From: Promethearchaeati archaeon
GTDB lineage: Archaea > Asgardarchaeota > Heimdallarchaeia > JABLTI01
Reading direction: 5' to 3'
NCBI GenBank assembly: GCA_013166835.1
Contig: JABLTI010000027.1
Span: 1-38,665, forward strand
Length of the DNA stretch: 38,665 bases
Within the stretch, counting starts at the first letter, position 1. Every line of letters starts with the position of its first letter. Shown here piece by piece: positions 16,031-25,372 of this stretch. The notes under the pieces are model-generated. The model searched no databases and was not told the origin of the DNA. It saw nothing but the letters and a program-made list of their open reading frames with translations. Both the position numbers and the translations under genes were made by a program.

Positions 16031-16573
16031 TTAATTATCTGAAAGCTCATCTATCTTGTTCAATCTTCCGCCAATGCGACCAGTAATAGTATCGAGGATT
16101 AATGCAGCTCCGCCAATGATGGCACCAAAGAGTAAGCTGAGTTTTGGTAGATAATTTGTAATAACAGTATTGATATCGTAAGTATTGTAAATGTCAGTTA
16201 TTTTTGCATCCAGTAGTTGCCCTAAACTCGAAGCACTATCAATACTCAGGAAATCAAGTAAAGATGCTATTGTTGTATTAATATCAAGAGAAGCATCCCA
16301 CCAAGCTTGAACTTTCGCTCGAAGGACGAAATAGAAGAACAAGACAATACCAACAAAAACAATTAAGCCAGTAAATCCACCGGCTAACATTCCAGGGAAT
16401 TTATCTTGAGCAATGAAGCCAGCAACAAATCCACCAATTGCACAACCAAGAACCGCAAGAATAAGAGCTAACCACCAGGCTACTTGAAGACCACCGTAAA
16501 TTAATCCAATTGCTGCTCCAGCACTAACTAAGCTGCCAATTATACCACCGATTATTATTCTAATCAACGACAT
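16031..16573 (-). CDS. Small multi-pass membrane protein with glycine-rich helices
   Basis: About 180 residues from the ATG at 16573 (a GTG at 16582 is an alternative). Three glycine/alanine-rich membrane segments occupy roughly residues 5-30, 35-58 and 62-85, then a 60-residue polar, probably extracytoplasmic stretch and a last segment near 145-165. It resembles the loosely defined DUF5518/YrzE-like group of archaeal membrane proteins, but I cannot name a function. Convergent to DegV with 29 bp between stops. Confidence 0.6.
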   Translation of the reverse strand: MSLIRIIIGGIIGSLVSAGAAIGLIYGGLQVAWWLALILAVLGCAIGGFVAGFIAQDKFPGMLAGGFTGLIVFVGIVLFFYFVLRAKVQAWWDASLDINTTIASLLDFLSIDSASSLGQLLDAKITDIYNTYDINTVITNYLPKLSLLFGAIIGGAALILDTITGRIGGRLNKIDELSDN

Positions 16574-16723
16574 TTTAAACACAGATAATTAATAACAATT
16601 TGATTAATAAATTTTCATTATAGAAGTTTAAATTCAGTGATTTCTTGGATAATATTTTTAGTTCCAGATTTACGCATGTAAATTATCAATCTATAATTAG
16701 ATTGATTGGAGGGAACCCGAAAC

Positions 16724-17505
16724 ATGAGAAGAAAAAAAATTATAGCAATTAGTCTATTTGTTTTTGTATTCGCATTTATGCCAATTACTATCGTAAACGC
16801 TTGTCAACCTCCACTTCCACCTGAGATTACTATATAGCAAGTAGTACGAATTTCACACCTGATAGAACTTTGATTTTGGATCAGTTAACTGAAGATGCTG
16901 CACGATGTGGCATTAAGTTGAATATTGAACTCATAAGCTACTATGATATTATACCGAAATTGTTTGCCGGTGATTATGATTTAATAATGTTCATAACTTT
17001 AGCTTGGTATCAACCAGCTTCATTTGATACGATATTTTTCTATCTTGATTATTACTATGGAGATTCCAATCTCTGGAATTATCACAATGAAGTCTTAAAG
17101 ACAAAAATACAAGAGATGAAAGATTTCTACTATAATGGATTTGAAGCTGAAGCTATCGAGGTATTCCACGAAATCGAATTAATCATATATGAAGAACAAC
17201 CCAGCCTTGCATTATGTTACCACTTAGACACAATGTTAATTCATACACATCAAATAATAGTTAATAGTCATCTGGACAGACCTGGTAAAGATATTGCAAT
17301 TAGGAAAGCATTAACTTTCTTAATTGATCGTGAACTCTACACTTCCGCTATACAAACATCCAGTATATATACAATTTACCAAACTAGTCATTTGTTTGGT
17401 TGGTCACAATATCATGATACTACTCTTCCAGAAATAGATCACTCTATTGGAAAAGCAACAAGTACATTGGCACATGCAGGATTTAAACCAAGAGCAATAA
17501 AGTAA
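16724..17505 (+). pseudogene. Broken solute-binding protein of the permuted SBP_5 type
   Basis: The ATG at 16724 has a strong ribosome site (GGAGGGAA) and encodes a signal peptide ending in VNAC, a good lipobox. The frame stops at 16835-16837 (ATA TAG); the next frame continues directly with ASSTNFTPDRTLILDQL, so one lost base near 16830-16836 explains the break. The rest parallels the protein at 36006: a segment typical of the late part of SBP_5 (CGIKLNIEL, GDYDLIMF), then an abrupt join to VNSHLDRPGKDIAIRKALTF and a LAHAGF end. About 300 residues present in the 36006 protein are missing in the middle. Non-functional or mis-assembled. Confidence 0.7.
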
Positions 17506-17524
17506 ATACTCTTGATTCTTTTTT

Positions 17525-18457
17525 TTATAAAATTGTTTCAATAAATTGTATAATTCTCTCTATTACTATTTCTTTTTCCGAACCAAAAAGAATAGTATGA
17601 ATAGAGTTTGCTGCAAAATAATCTTCTTTGATCTTGCTTTTAACCAACTCATGAATCTTCTCGGCATTGTATAGTGGAACACGATCATCCAATCCTGCAG
17701 TAATGGTGAGGATGGGTGCTGTTACATTCTGTATTTCCTCTCTTGCAACTTCCATTAAATCCAACATATGTTCAACTGCTTTTAAGGCAGAAACACGATA
17801 ATTTAACATGCTATTTTTCTCCATGAGTTCAATTTCTTTTTTTCTTCTTGGGAAATATTTCAATAAATCTGCGACTAAAAATATATAATCTTGCATGAAA
17901 TACTCGACTTTTATAGGAGCACATAATGTGACTATAGCATCGACAGTTTCATGTGCTGCTAAAATAAGAGATAAGGTTGCGCCCATAGAGTGACCGATTA
18001 GTATTATTTTTTTACAATATTGCTTAATGAAATCATAACTTTCCTTTACTGATTTGTACCAATCTAGCATATCTGTTTGAGCTAAATCAGCTGGACTTGT
18101 TCCATGACCTGCAAGAAGAACTCCAAAGGTAGAATAACCAAATTGCTCATGAAGAAGCAGTCCAAGATCATTCATTTCTTGAGCAGTGGAAGAAAAACCA
18201 TGTACTAAAATAATTCCAACATCATTCCCTTTAAAGAAAAAAGGACCAGCATTGTCTCTTATATTTCGCTCCACTTTTTCAGGGGCTAAATTATCTATTG
18301 CTGCTAGTACGGATTCCATTGGTAAGGAAGAGGAGACAAAAGATTTTGAATCTCTACGAAGAAAACTAATAGTAAATGAATTCAACCATGAAAGCATTTC
18401 TTTATAGGGCGAGAATACATTAGAAATAATCTGTTTTCTTGATGGTTTTTTCGACAT
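17525..18457 (-). CDS. Alpha/beta hydrolase, carboxylesterase/monoacylglycerol-lipase-like
   Basis: A 310-residue serine hydrolase. Seen: oxyanion loop VHGFSS (85-90), GHG turn (118-119), nucleophile elbow GHSMG with Ser157, acid in AGLDDRVP (Asp257 or 258), and His287 in NSIHTIL. The LLAGHG...DW arrangement is typical of Est30-like carboxylesterases and monoglyceride lipases. An N-terminal extension of about 70 residues, basic at first, precedes the hydrolase core and is unusual. Start ATG at 18457 with GAGG about 7 bases upstream. It is the last gene of the minus-strand block containing the ABC exporter and follows the membrane protein by 28 bp. Confidence 0.82.
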   Translation of the reverse strand: MSKKPSRKQIISNVFSPYKEMLSWLNSFTISFLRRDSKSFVSSSLPMESVLAAIDNLAPEKVERNIRDNAGPFFFKGNDVGIILVHGFSSTAQEMNDLGLLLHEQFGYSTFGVLLAGHGTSPADLAQTDMLDWYKSVKESYDFIKQYCKKIILIGHSMGATLSLILAAHETVDAIVTLCAPIKVEYFMQDYIFLVADLLKYFPRRKKEIELMEKNSMLNYRVSALKAVEHMLDLMEVAREEIQNVTAPILTITAGLDDRVPLYNAEKIHELVKSKIKEDYFAANSIHTILFGSEKEIVIERIIQFIETIL

Positions 18458-18485
18458 ATAAAATCCTCATCAAAATCTAAATTTT

Positions 18486-19055
18486 TTACTCTTGACTCGC
18501 ATCTAATGAAACATCTTGTTTCTGCATTTCAGCAATTTCCTTCCTGAATTTCTCAATTGGTTTCTCTTTCTTTCGACCAAATTTAGTTACAATGGGAATA
18601 AGGACACCAAATGTTAGTAAAGCCGATATTGGTATGATTGCCCAATCCATACCTATTGGGCCATCGTTTGGTGGAAAAACGAGATCAATTGCCAAAAGCA
18701 AACCACTTGCTCCAAACATAAGAATTGGTCCAACAATCCACGCAATAGCAGGGCGCTTAAAAATAATGAAACTCACAATATAAGCAAAAAATAATCCTCC
18801 TACGGCCCACCAAGCCCAATCTACTCGTATCCATGCAGTATTAGGCAAAGTAACAACATCAATGATAATTAGGAACACACTAATCAAAAAAATATTCAAT
18901 GGCGTAACCCACCACTTGTATTTTGGTATTCGATCCCAAAATGTTCTCTTAGTATGTGAAATATTGCTTTCCTTTTCTTGTGTGGTTGCTTGAATTGACT
19001 GCAAAATATCTTTTGAATTTATCTCTATTGTTTCCTTTTTCTTCTTCGCACTCAT
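18486..19055 (-). CDS. Four-helix membrane protein with cytoplasmic tails
   Basis: About 189 residues from the ATG at 19055 (TTG at 19064 possible). The first 45 residues are charged, with a KKKK patch; four membrane segments follow (roughly 52-72, 84-104, 108-128, 140-160), joined by short Trp-rich loops; the tail is KRKKEKPIEKF and acidic. No family recognised. It lies 28 bp upstream of the hydrolase and 102 bp downstream of the ABC ATPase on the same strand, so it may belong to that unit. Confidence 0.6.
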   Translation of the reverse strand: MSAKKKKETIEINSKDILQSIQATTQEKESNISHTKRTFWDRIPKYKWWVTPLNIFLISVFLIIIDVVTLPNTAWIRVDWAWWAVGGLFFAYIVSFIIFKRPAIAWIVGPILMFGASGLLLAIDLVFPPNDGPIGMDWAIIPISALLTFGVLIPIVTKFGRKKEKPIEKFRKEIAEMQKQDVSLDASQE

Positions 19056-19157
19056 GACTATCAATTGAAATTCTACGAATAACTATTTATTATTTTGTAA
19101 TCCAGTCAATATTTGAGTAACCAATTCACTACAAAATGATTGCAAAATCGTAAGCTA

Positions 19158-20822
19158 TTATATTTCTTCTTCCACAGTAATTGCTTTTCCATCATTGAAT
19201 ATTTTTCCATCTTTTAACTCAATAACTCGAGTTCTGTCTCTAACCAGGTTTATATCATGAGTGGTAATCAACAATGTGATTTTTAGTTGTTTATGGATTT
19301 TGTAGAGCTGATCCATTACATTATCAGCAAGTTCTGCATCCATATTAGCGGTTGGTTCATCTAATATCAGAAAACCAGGTGCCCCAAAATTGGCAATAGC
19401 TAAGGAAGCTCTTTGTAATTCCCCTCCAGAAATCTCTAATGGATATGAGTTCTTTCTGTGATCGATTTGAAACTTAGTGAAGGTTTCATCAATTTTATCT
19501 TGTGGGTACTTCTTAAGAATTATATTATTACCTGAAAGCATATCTCTGATAAAGAGATTCTCAGTCACTGTGATGAATGGATGCAAATCTCCTTGTTGGG
19601 AAACAATGCCAATATTATTTCTTCTGAATTTTGCTCGTTCGGCATCATTCAAATTGTGTAATTCTTCATTTAAAACAGAAATATTGCCAGCACTGCAAGG
19701 TTCAATTCCAGTAATAAGTTTGATAATAGTAGTTTTACCGGAACCACTTGGTCCAATAATGAATGCTAATTCTCCTTTAATGATCTCTATATCTATATCA
19801 GTCAAAGCTGGAACTTCTAAGTTTTTACTCCGATAGATTTTATCAACGCCCTTCAAACTAATCTCGATTTCTTTCTTATCAAAATAATTTGCTTTTAATG
19901 GAGTAATAGACAATTTTTTCTGTTTCTTCATTTCTGCGACATCAATCTTCTTAGGAGGGATTCCATCTGGATGTAAGATCTCAACTTTGGAATCTTCTGT
20001 TACTACAAAATCAACTTTATCCTTTAGATGGAGTAAATCATAGACCTCATTTGGGATTCGAATGTTCTGTGAAGAATCAATTTGTCCTTTGAAAAATATG
20101 GGAAATTCTCGTTGATTGAGGATCCCACTTTCTTCGACATTAAAGAGCGAACTTACACGACCACTGTGAATCTCACAGGTTTTATCTACACCTCTTAGGA
20201 AGCGCATATCATGTGTTACAACTAAAACAGTAGTTCCATATTCTCGAGCGATTTGTCTCAACATTTCCTTAACTATTTCAGTATTCTCAGAGTCTAATTG
20301 TCCCGTGGGTTCATCACATAACAAAAGGGGAGCATTTTTCGCTAAAGCACTTGCTATAGATGTTCTGATCATTTCTCCACCGGAGAGATAACTAACTCGT
20401 CGATTTTCAAGATGAGCTATTCCTAATGTTTCTAGAATTTCCATGTTTCGTCTTCGATTTTCAGAGCGATTATCTGAATATAGACTAGAAGCAAAGTTAA
20501 GATTATCTATTACAGTGCCTGAGAGAAACAACGTTCGCTCTGGAAACTGATGAACTAATCCGACCATATTTAATCGGTAATCCAATAACTCAGCTAGCTC
20601 TAATTTTCCAACATCATAAGATCCAACTCTTACATCACCACTTGAAACAGCTACCATTCCTGCGAAGATTTGAATTAGAGTAGATTTCCCAGAACCACTT
20701 GGACCAATTATCGAGATAACTTCTCCTTTCTTGACTCGTAAGTCAATTCCACGTAAGGCAGCTATTCGAGTTTTTGTTTCTTCATCGGTGTAAATTTTTA
20801 TTACATCATTACAGTGAATCAT
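19158..20822 (-). CDS. ABC exporter ATPase with two fused nucleotide-binding domains (MacB/LolD type)
   Basis: A 554-residue protein with two complete ATPase domains. Domain 1: Walker A GPSGSGKST (40-48), signature LSGGE (146-150), Walker B LLLCDEP (166-172), switch His204. Domain 2: Walker A GPSGSGKT (357-364), ISGGE (464-468), LILDEP (485-490), His522. Both are of the LolD/MacB type that partners FtsX-fold permeases. The linker (about 240-300) includes NIRIPNEVYDLLHLKDKVDF, which looks like an AbrB/SpoVT-type beta-hairpin fold and is unusual between two ATPase domains. The gene follows the permease by five bases, so one fused ATPase serves one dual-module permease. Substrate unknown. Confidence 0.88.
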   Translation of the reverse strand: MIHCNDVIKIYTDEETKTRIAALRGIDLRVKKGEVISIIGPSGSGKSTLIQIFAGMVAVSSGDVRVGSYDVGKLELAELLDYRLNMVGLVHQFPERTLFLSGTVIDNLNFASSLYSDNRSENRRRNMEILETLGIAHLENRRVSYLSGGEMIRTSIASALAKNAPLLLCDEPTGQLDSENTEIVKEMLRQIAREYGTTVLVVTHDMRFLRGVDKTCEIHSGRVSSLFNVEESGILNQREFPIFFKGQIDSSQNIRIPNEVYDLLHLKDKVDFVVTEDSKVEILHPDGIPPKKIDVAEMKKQKKLSITPLKANYFDKKEIEISLKGVDKIYRSKNLEVPALTDIDIEIIKGELAFIIGPSGSGKTTIIKLITGIEPCSAGNISVLNEELHNLNDAERAKFRRNNIGIVSQQGDLHPFITVTENLFIRDMLSGNNIILKKYPQDKIDETFTKFQIDHRKNSYPLEISGGELQRASLAIANFGAPGFLILDEPTANMDAELADNVMDQLYKIHKQLKITLLITTHDINLVRDRTRVIELKDGKIFNDGKAITVEEEI

Positions 20823-20827
20823 TTTAT

Positions 20828-23713
20828 CTACTCCTGTTTAACTGGTCTGTATCGATAAATCGCTGGTATCAAAGCTAGAAGCCATCCCAGCATTGAGATG
20901 ACTAAACCGCCTATTATTATCAGTACTATTGTCCAAGCAGGTATGCCTGGAGTATATGGTTGATAGAAGCTTTGTGACTCTAAGAAGAAATCTGCTACTA
21001 AACCAAATAATGGTAGAGATGCAAATACTGTGATCAGCAATGGTAGGGATATTACCAAAAAGTACTCAAACGTAAAGATAGCTAAAATTTGTCCTCTAAT
21101 TGCACCAACACGATATAAGGATTCGATTATTCGACCCCTTTCTTCATATATTTTCAAGCCTGTAAAGTAACTAACAAATATGATTGTAATAGCAGCTAAT
21201 ACAGCAAAAATTAGAATGTTATTTATAGGGAAGGTAACTAAACCAGAATACATTGAATCATAAATTTCTTCATAAGTTTGTGATGTAAAATTCAAAGCAT
21301 CTAGTTTTTCTTGGACAATCGAAACGGCTGATTCATTTACAACATTTATTAACTTATAATTCAGAATACGGAAATCAGTTGAGAAATCAATGCTTCTAGC
21401 AATCTCTCTTGCTGTAAATCTTTTCCCAACAATTGAGAAGGTGTCGAAATTTGGTACGAATGCTCTGTTAGTAGGATATGGTGTTAGTGGGAAAACTCTG
21501 AATGAATTAATGAAAGTTAAATTCTTTGGAAAACGAGTGAAATCATCAGGGATATATGTATCGCCAGGTCTCAAACCTCGATTTCTTTTGAATTTTATAT
21601 CTCCTAAAATTGTCATGTTGTTTTCTAAAGCACGAATATCTTCAACTGAACTTGAATAACTTCTTAGCTTATCAATATCAATAACTTCTAGGAATTCAGT
21701 AACATTTTCCAGTGAAACTATATTAACACTAAATGAATTAGGATAACGTCCAACTTCATTTTCGTCTGTGAAAGTATATACTTCAGCTTCTGTAAAGCTT
21801 GAAATCTCAGTGATATTTTCTAGTAGCACATCTTTTACTTCTGTTGGATCTACCCAATGACTGATTAGTAGATGGCAATCGCCCATTTTTAGATTGACTT
21901 CATTTCCAATATTTGTTTCAAGTGATTTGTTCATTGTTAATCCTGGGACTATTAATAGACCAAACAATAGAACACCCAGTATTGCTAACTGGTATGATTT
22001 CTTATAGACAGACAAATGTTGAATGGATAATGAATACAAATTGAGTCTTTTGGGCCAAACACTCTTACTGATAAAAGCCCAAAACATAGAAATGACTCGA
22101 GCAATAATTAAGAATGCAAAAGTTAGAAGAAATGCCACAGTGCACGTAATCATGAACCAGAAGAGTGTCAAATAAGACATGCTGGATACTACTATAGAAA
22201 TCTCTCCTAAATTTCGATACACCATAAAGAGGGAAATTGAGACAATTGTAAAAATTAAAGCTATAACAAACAATCTGAATTCGTTTGTAGAGAAAATCCC
22301 ACGGATTCTTCCTCTTTTCTCTTTGAATTCTTCCGGTGTGGTTTGAGTTGTTTTCTTAGCGATGGTATTTTGTATATAGAAGCTTAATCCGAAAAATCCT
22401 ACAATTATTGTTCCTAGACCCATAAGCAGTAATGGTTCTAACATGAAATTAAGATAATAATTCGAAGGTTGACTTTCAATTCCCATAGTAAAAAGATAAC
22501 TTACACCAAATCCCAATGAAGTTCCCACTATAAAGCTGACAAACGTAAATATCAAGTTTTCAAAGAAAACCATTCTTCTTACTGAGCGATAACTTAAACC
22601 ATAAAGTTTCATTCTTCGAAATACTGCACCTAGCTCTCTTGAACCAATATTCAGAGTAACTACACTCAGAAGGCCAACTATGAACAGAAGTGGAGCATTT
22701 AACGGCAATAATTTTGTTGTATTCAATGTCCAAAGACTATTAAATTGGATCAAAAATAATTTCAAATCCTGACATAATAAAACAGGACTTTCTGTAAAAA
22801 CTGATTCTAACAAATCATTCAAGTCAGGTATTTCATAAATATAGTTTTGCCAATTCGTAGGTTTGATTGCTGAAGAATCATAACTTACATCAACTAGATA
22901 GGTTAGAATACCTTCATAAGATGTCATATTGTTTAGAACTTCAGTATAAAGTGAGTTATCAGTAACAAAAATGTTATACCGATAATAATTGAAAAATTCA
23001 ACAATACTACCTTCAAAATTCCAATTGAAGAGATCTAGTGAAAGACTTTCGTTTATAAAAGTCTCAGTCATATTCCCAACTAACCCTACAATTGTGAAAT
23101 TCTTGGCACGTCCTGTATGCCATTCACTATACAAAGTAATAGTATCATTAACTTGGAAGTCAGTTTGATTATTACTTGTTGTTAAATACAATAATTCTGA
23201 GTGATTCTGAGGAATACGTCCAGCTGTTATGTTTTGAATGAGACCAGTATATGTTCGATTATCGAACGTCATTATTTCATGATTAAGCCAAGGTTCCCCA
23301 GGAATAGTCGGATCAAAAGTGTAAATTTGAGTGCTTAGTGCAGTTGATTGATTTCGAAATTTAATATCAGGAAAGAGATCATTTACCATACTAGTGTAAT
23401 CTTGAGTAATAATCTCAAGGTAGGAGGTATTTAGATTAAATACACCCGGGGCATACTCGTTGGAACTAATGCTGATTAGACCATCATTGAACCAATTCTT
23501 CTCCTTTTGAAAAGATTGAAAAGTATTGAATCGATATGTGTAAACAATCATAACTAAACTTGTAATGGCAAGGAAAATAAGTGTCCCACAAATTACAGAA
23601 AGAGTTACTCTTCTCCGACCTGTTTTCAGAAAAATCTGAAATAATTGCCATTTGTTTCGCTTTCTACTTTCACTAGTTGGATCCACTTCAGTATTTGCCA
23701 TCATTAATACCAA
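20828..23713 (-). CDS. FtsX/MacB-type ABC permease, large two-module form
   Basis: A 961-residue permease. Seen: one membrane segment (about 36-60), a large extracytoplasmic domain with many N-x-S/T sites (60-335), segments near 338-357, 385-410 and 425-448, with the FtsX motif SRELGAVFRRMKLYGLSYRS at 358-377; two more pairs near 480-545 and one at 585-605; a second extracytoplasmic domain (about 606-840); and three final segments (about 845-945). This is two FtsX modules in one chain, matching the fused ATPase next to it. Exporters of this type move peptides, lipids or drugs by mechanotransmission. Start TTG at 23713 (GTGAG upstream) or ATG at 23704/23701. Operator site 2 lies 47 bp upstream. 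Confidence 0.85.
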   Translation of the reverse strand: MVLMMANTEVDPTSESRKRNKWQLFQIFLKTGRRRVTLSVICGTLIFLAITSLVMIVYTYRFNTFQSFQKEKNWFNDGLISISSNEYAPGVFNLNTSYLEIITQDYTSMVNDLFPDIKFRNQSTALSTQIYTFDPTIPGEPWLNHEIMTFDNRTYTGLIQNITAGRIPQNHSELLYLTTSNNQTDFQVNDTITLYSEWHTGRAKNFTIVGLVGNMTETFINESLSLDLFNWNFEGSIVEFFNYYRYNIFVTDNSLYTEVLNNMTSYEGILTYLVDVSYDSSAIKPTNWQNYIYEIPDLNDLLESVFTESPVLLCQDLKLFLIQFNSLWTLNTTKLLPLNAPLLFIVGLLSVVTLNIGSRELGAVFRRMKLYGLSYRSVRRMVFFENLIFTFVSFIVGTSLGFGVSYLFTMGIESQPSNYYLNFMLEPLLLMGLGTIIVGFFGLSFYIQNTIAKKTTQTTPEEFKEKRGRIRGIFSTNEFRLFVIALIFTIVSISLFMVYRNLGEISIVVSSMSYLTLFWFMITCTVAFLLTFAFLIIARVISMFWAFISKSVWPKRLNLYSLSIQHLSVYKKSYQLAILGVLLFGLLIVPGLTMNKSLETNIGNEVNLKMGDCHLLISHWVDPTEVKDVLLENITEISSFTEAEVYTFTDENEVGRYPNSFSVNIVSLENVTEFLEVIDIDKLRSYSSSVEDIRALENNMTILGDIKFKRNRGLRPGDTYIPDDFTRFPKNLTFINSFRVFPLTPYPTNRAFVPNFDTFSIVGKRFTAREIARSIDFSTDFRILNYKLINVVNESAVSIVQEKLDALNFTSQTYEEIYDSMYSGLVTFPINNILIFAVLAAITIIFVSYFTGLKIYEERGRIIESLYRVGAIRGQILAIFTFEYFLVISLPLLITVFASLPLFGLVADFFLESQSFYQPYTPGIPAWTIVLIIIGGLVISMLGWLLALIPAIYRYRPVKQE

Positions 23714-23760
23714 TTTATTCTCACAAATTCCATTTAAAAGAGTTCATCTTAATCTTGGTA

Positions 23761-23778
23761 TTCTCACTTCTATGAGAA
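23761..23778 (-). promoter_or_regulatory. Operator site 2: TTCTCA-N6-TGAGAA upstream of the ABC permease
   Basis: Perfect arms at 23761-23766 and 23773-23778. A TATA-like CTTTTAAATGG lies downstream on the minus strand (23740-23730), and a further half-site TTCTCA sits at 23718-23723, 43 bp from the matching arm and next to the start codon. Unlike the other three sites it does not abut a TATA box. Confidence 0.7.
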
Positions 23779-23857
23779 AATGCTCTTATTCAACAAAATT
23801 AGGTTTTTACAAACAAAGAAAAAAAATGAAGAAAAAATAAAGAAGTTTGAATATAAT

Positions 23858-24493
23858 CTAGGATGAGTAAATTTTCTCTAATTCCATTTTTATATCATAT
23901 TTCAAAAGAATTGCTATCCAAGAAGCGTATTCAAGAGCAAAAAGGATATTTTTACCTTCTAAATCGCCAAGTTTATTCATAGTTTCTTCATCGGCTTTCT
24001 CATACAAATCCATGATATATTGATCCCTTTCATTATCGATCTTATCAAAGAATTTCTTGAATGCTTTTTTACCGATTTTTTTGTTACCATATTGTTGTTT
24101 CAACAACAGATACATTGAATCAAAAATTGGTGAATGAAAATCTTCTTTTTCTTTTTTAGCTAAAGGAATCTTTAATATGAAAGCATTTGAAGTTCGCATA
24201 TATAGTGTTTCACTTATCAAATCACTTTCATTTTTAGTGGTAATTCTTTTACCAGCTTTAGCGACAAGTTTCGCCTGGATGAGTTTGTGCAAATAGCGGT
24301 AAATGCTTTTATCGGATTTCTCTTCTTCAATCCGCTTGAAATTATCACTTAGGTCATGTATTGTCATAGCTCCTTTTCGAAGAAATTTTAAAACGTAGTT
24401 CAGATTTTCATCTGAAAATAGCTTGTTCTTTTTCTCATCTTTAATGAAAATCATTTTCGCGGGTTTATAGGTTATTACATCTTGGGAAGACAT
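23858..24493 (-). CDS. Winged-helix regulator, first of a tandem pair
   Basis: A 211-residue regulator. Residues about 30-90 form a winged helix: LNYVLKFLRKGAMTIHDL, then recognition-helix candidate KSIYRYLHKLIQAKLVAKAG and a KRI wing, in the style of ArsR/MarR-like archaeal regulators. Residues 100-211 form a helical C-terminal domain, presumably for dimerisation or ligand. The paralog immediately upstream (24508) has the same length and layout. The ATG at 24493 has GGTGATG 5-6 bases upstream. It is separated from the permease by 144 bp, which holds operator site 2. It is the most likely binder of the TTCTCA-N6-TGAGAA sites, by position only. Confidence 0.75.
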   Translation of the reverse strand: MSSQDVITYKPAKMIFIKDEKKNKLFSDENLNYVLKFLRKGAMTIHDLSDNFKRIEEEKSDKSIYRYLHKLIQAKLVAKAGKRITTKNESDLISETLYMRTSNAFILKIPLAKKEKEDFHSPIFDSMYLLLKQQYGNKKIGKKAFKKFFDKIDNERDQYIMDLYEKADEETMNKLGDLEGKNILFALEYASWIAILLKYDIKMELEKIYSS

Positions 24494-24507
24494 TACACAT
24501 CACCACT

Positions 24508-25143
24508 TTACTCGCACTTAGCAAGCTCCTTTTTCATATCTATTTTAGCAGCTAATGCAGCCCAACTCGTATAATTCAAACAATACTCTAATTCTCGCCA
24601 TTTCAATTCATTTATTTCCCGAATAGAGCTATCTTCGATATTTTTAAACAATTCAACTAACAAATCATCCCTATCTTGATCTATCTTAAACAAGAATTTT
24701 TGAAAGCAATCGCTATCCAATGTTTTACCATCAAGAACTGGTTTTAATAGGAGTCTTGCTGCATCAAAAACGGGACAAAAACCTTGTTCATAAAATTCAA
24801 GATCATGCTTTAATGATTCAGGAAAAATGAATGCTTTTGCAGCTCGCATATACAATGTTTCGCTTTTTAATTCATCTTCTGTAATTGAGATAATTCTCTT
24901 TCCAGCTTTCGCTACTAATTTTGCTTTTATTAAAGTATGAAGATAACGATAAATAGTTTTATCTGATTTCTCTTCTCCGCTTTTCTTAAAAAAGGTGACT
25001 AAATCCATAATTGTCATAGGTCCTTTTTGGAGGTATTTTAAAACAGGAAAAAGATTTTCATCTCGTATTACTTTTGCGGTTTTATCATCTTCTATGACTT
25101 TTACGATTTTTTGTGTATAAGTTATTACGTCTTGCGAATCCAT
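24508..25143 (-). CDS. Winged-helix regulator, second of a tandem pair
   Basis: Also 211 residues and clearly paralogous to the downstream gene: both begin DSQDVITY/SSQDVITY and share VLKYLQKGPMTI, KSDKTIYRYLHTL, AKLVAKAGKRI and SETLYMRAAKAF. Winged helix at about 30-90, helical sensor-like domain beyond 100. The C-terminal domains have diverged more than the DNA-binding parts, suggesting the same operator but different signals. ATG at 25143 with AAGGAGC about 9 bases upstream; the 14-bp gap to the next gene indicates one mRNA. Its promoter region contains TATA-like stretches near 25235-25265, a half-site (25227-25232) and full operator site 3. Confidence 0.75.
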   Translation of the reverse strand: MDSQDVITYTQKIVKVIEDDKTAKVIRDENLFPVLKYLQKGPMTIMDLVTFFKKSGEEKSDKTIYRYLHTLIKAKLVAKAGKRIISITEDELKSETLYMRAAKAFIFPESLKHDLEFYEQGFCPVFDAARLLLKPVLDGKTLDSDCFQKFLFKIDQDRDDLLVELFKNIEDSSIREINELKWRELEYCLNYTSWAALAAKIDMKKELAKCE

Positions 25144-25292
25144 TCTATCAGCGCTCCTTCCTTCTTTTTTCTTGGTTTTAATTCATTTCGAATTTAGGGG
25201 CTTTTCAATCCTTATTTAAGGATTGTTTCTCATCTATATATTATATGATTCTTAAAGTATATAAATTTATTTCTTAATACTCTAAAATGAAA

Positions 25293-25310
25293 TTCTCAGC
25301 AGAATGAGAA
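25293..25310 (+). promoter_or_regulatory. Operator site 3: TTCTCA-N6-TGAGAA in the divergent regulator/small-ORF promoter
   Basis: Perfect arms at 25293-25298 and 25305-25310. TTATATATGA (25314-25323) begins 3 bases downstream and should drive the plus-strand small ORFs. Additional half-sites are TGAGAA at 25327-25332, exactly 22 bp from the same arm, and TTCTCA at 25227-25232, 66 bp (three times 22) the other way, next to TATA-like sequence for the regulator pair. Autoregulation is the natural reading. Confidence 0.75.
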
Positions 25311-25372
25311 ATCTTATATATGAGTATGAGAATAGTTTCCTACCAAAGTGGTAAAGTTTGGGTGAAAAAAAA

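Noticed and set aside
21390..21659. Open frame opposite the ABC permease
   Set aside because: A shadow of a well-supported coding frame, with no ribosome site and no recognisable product.
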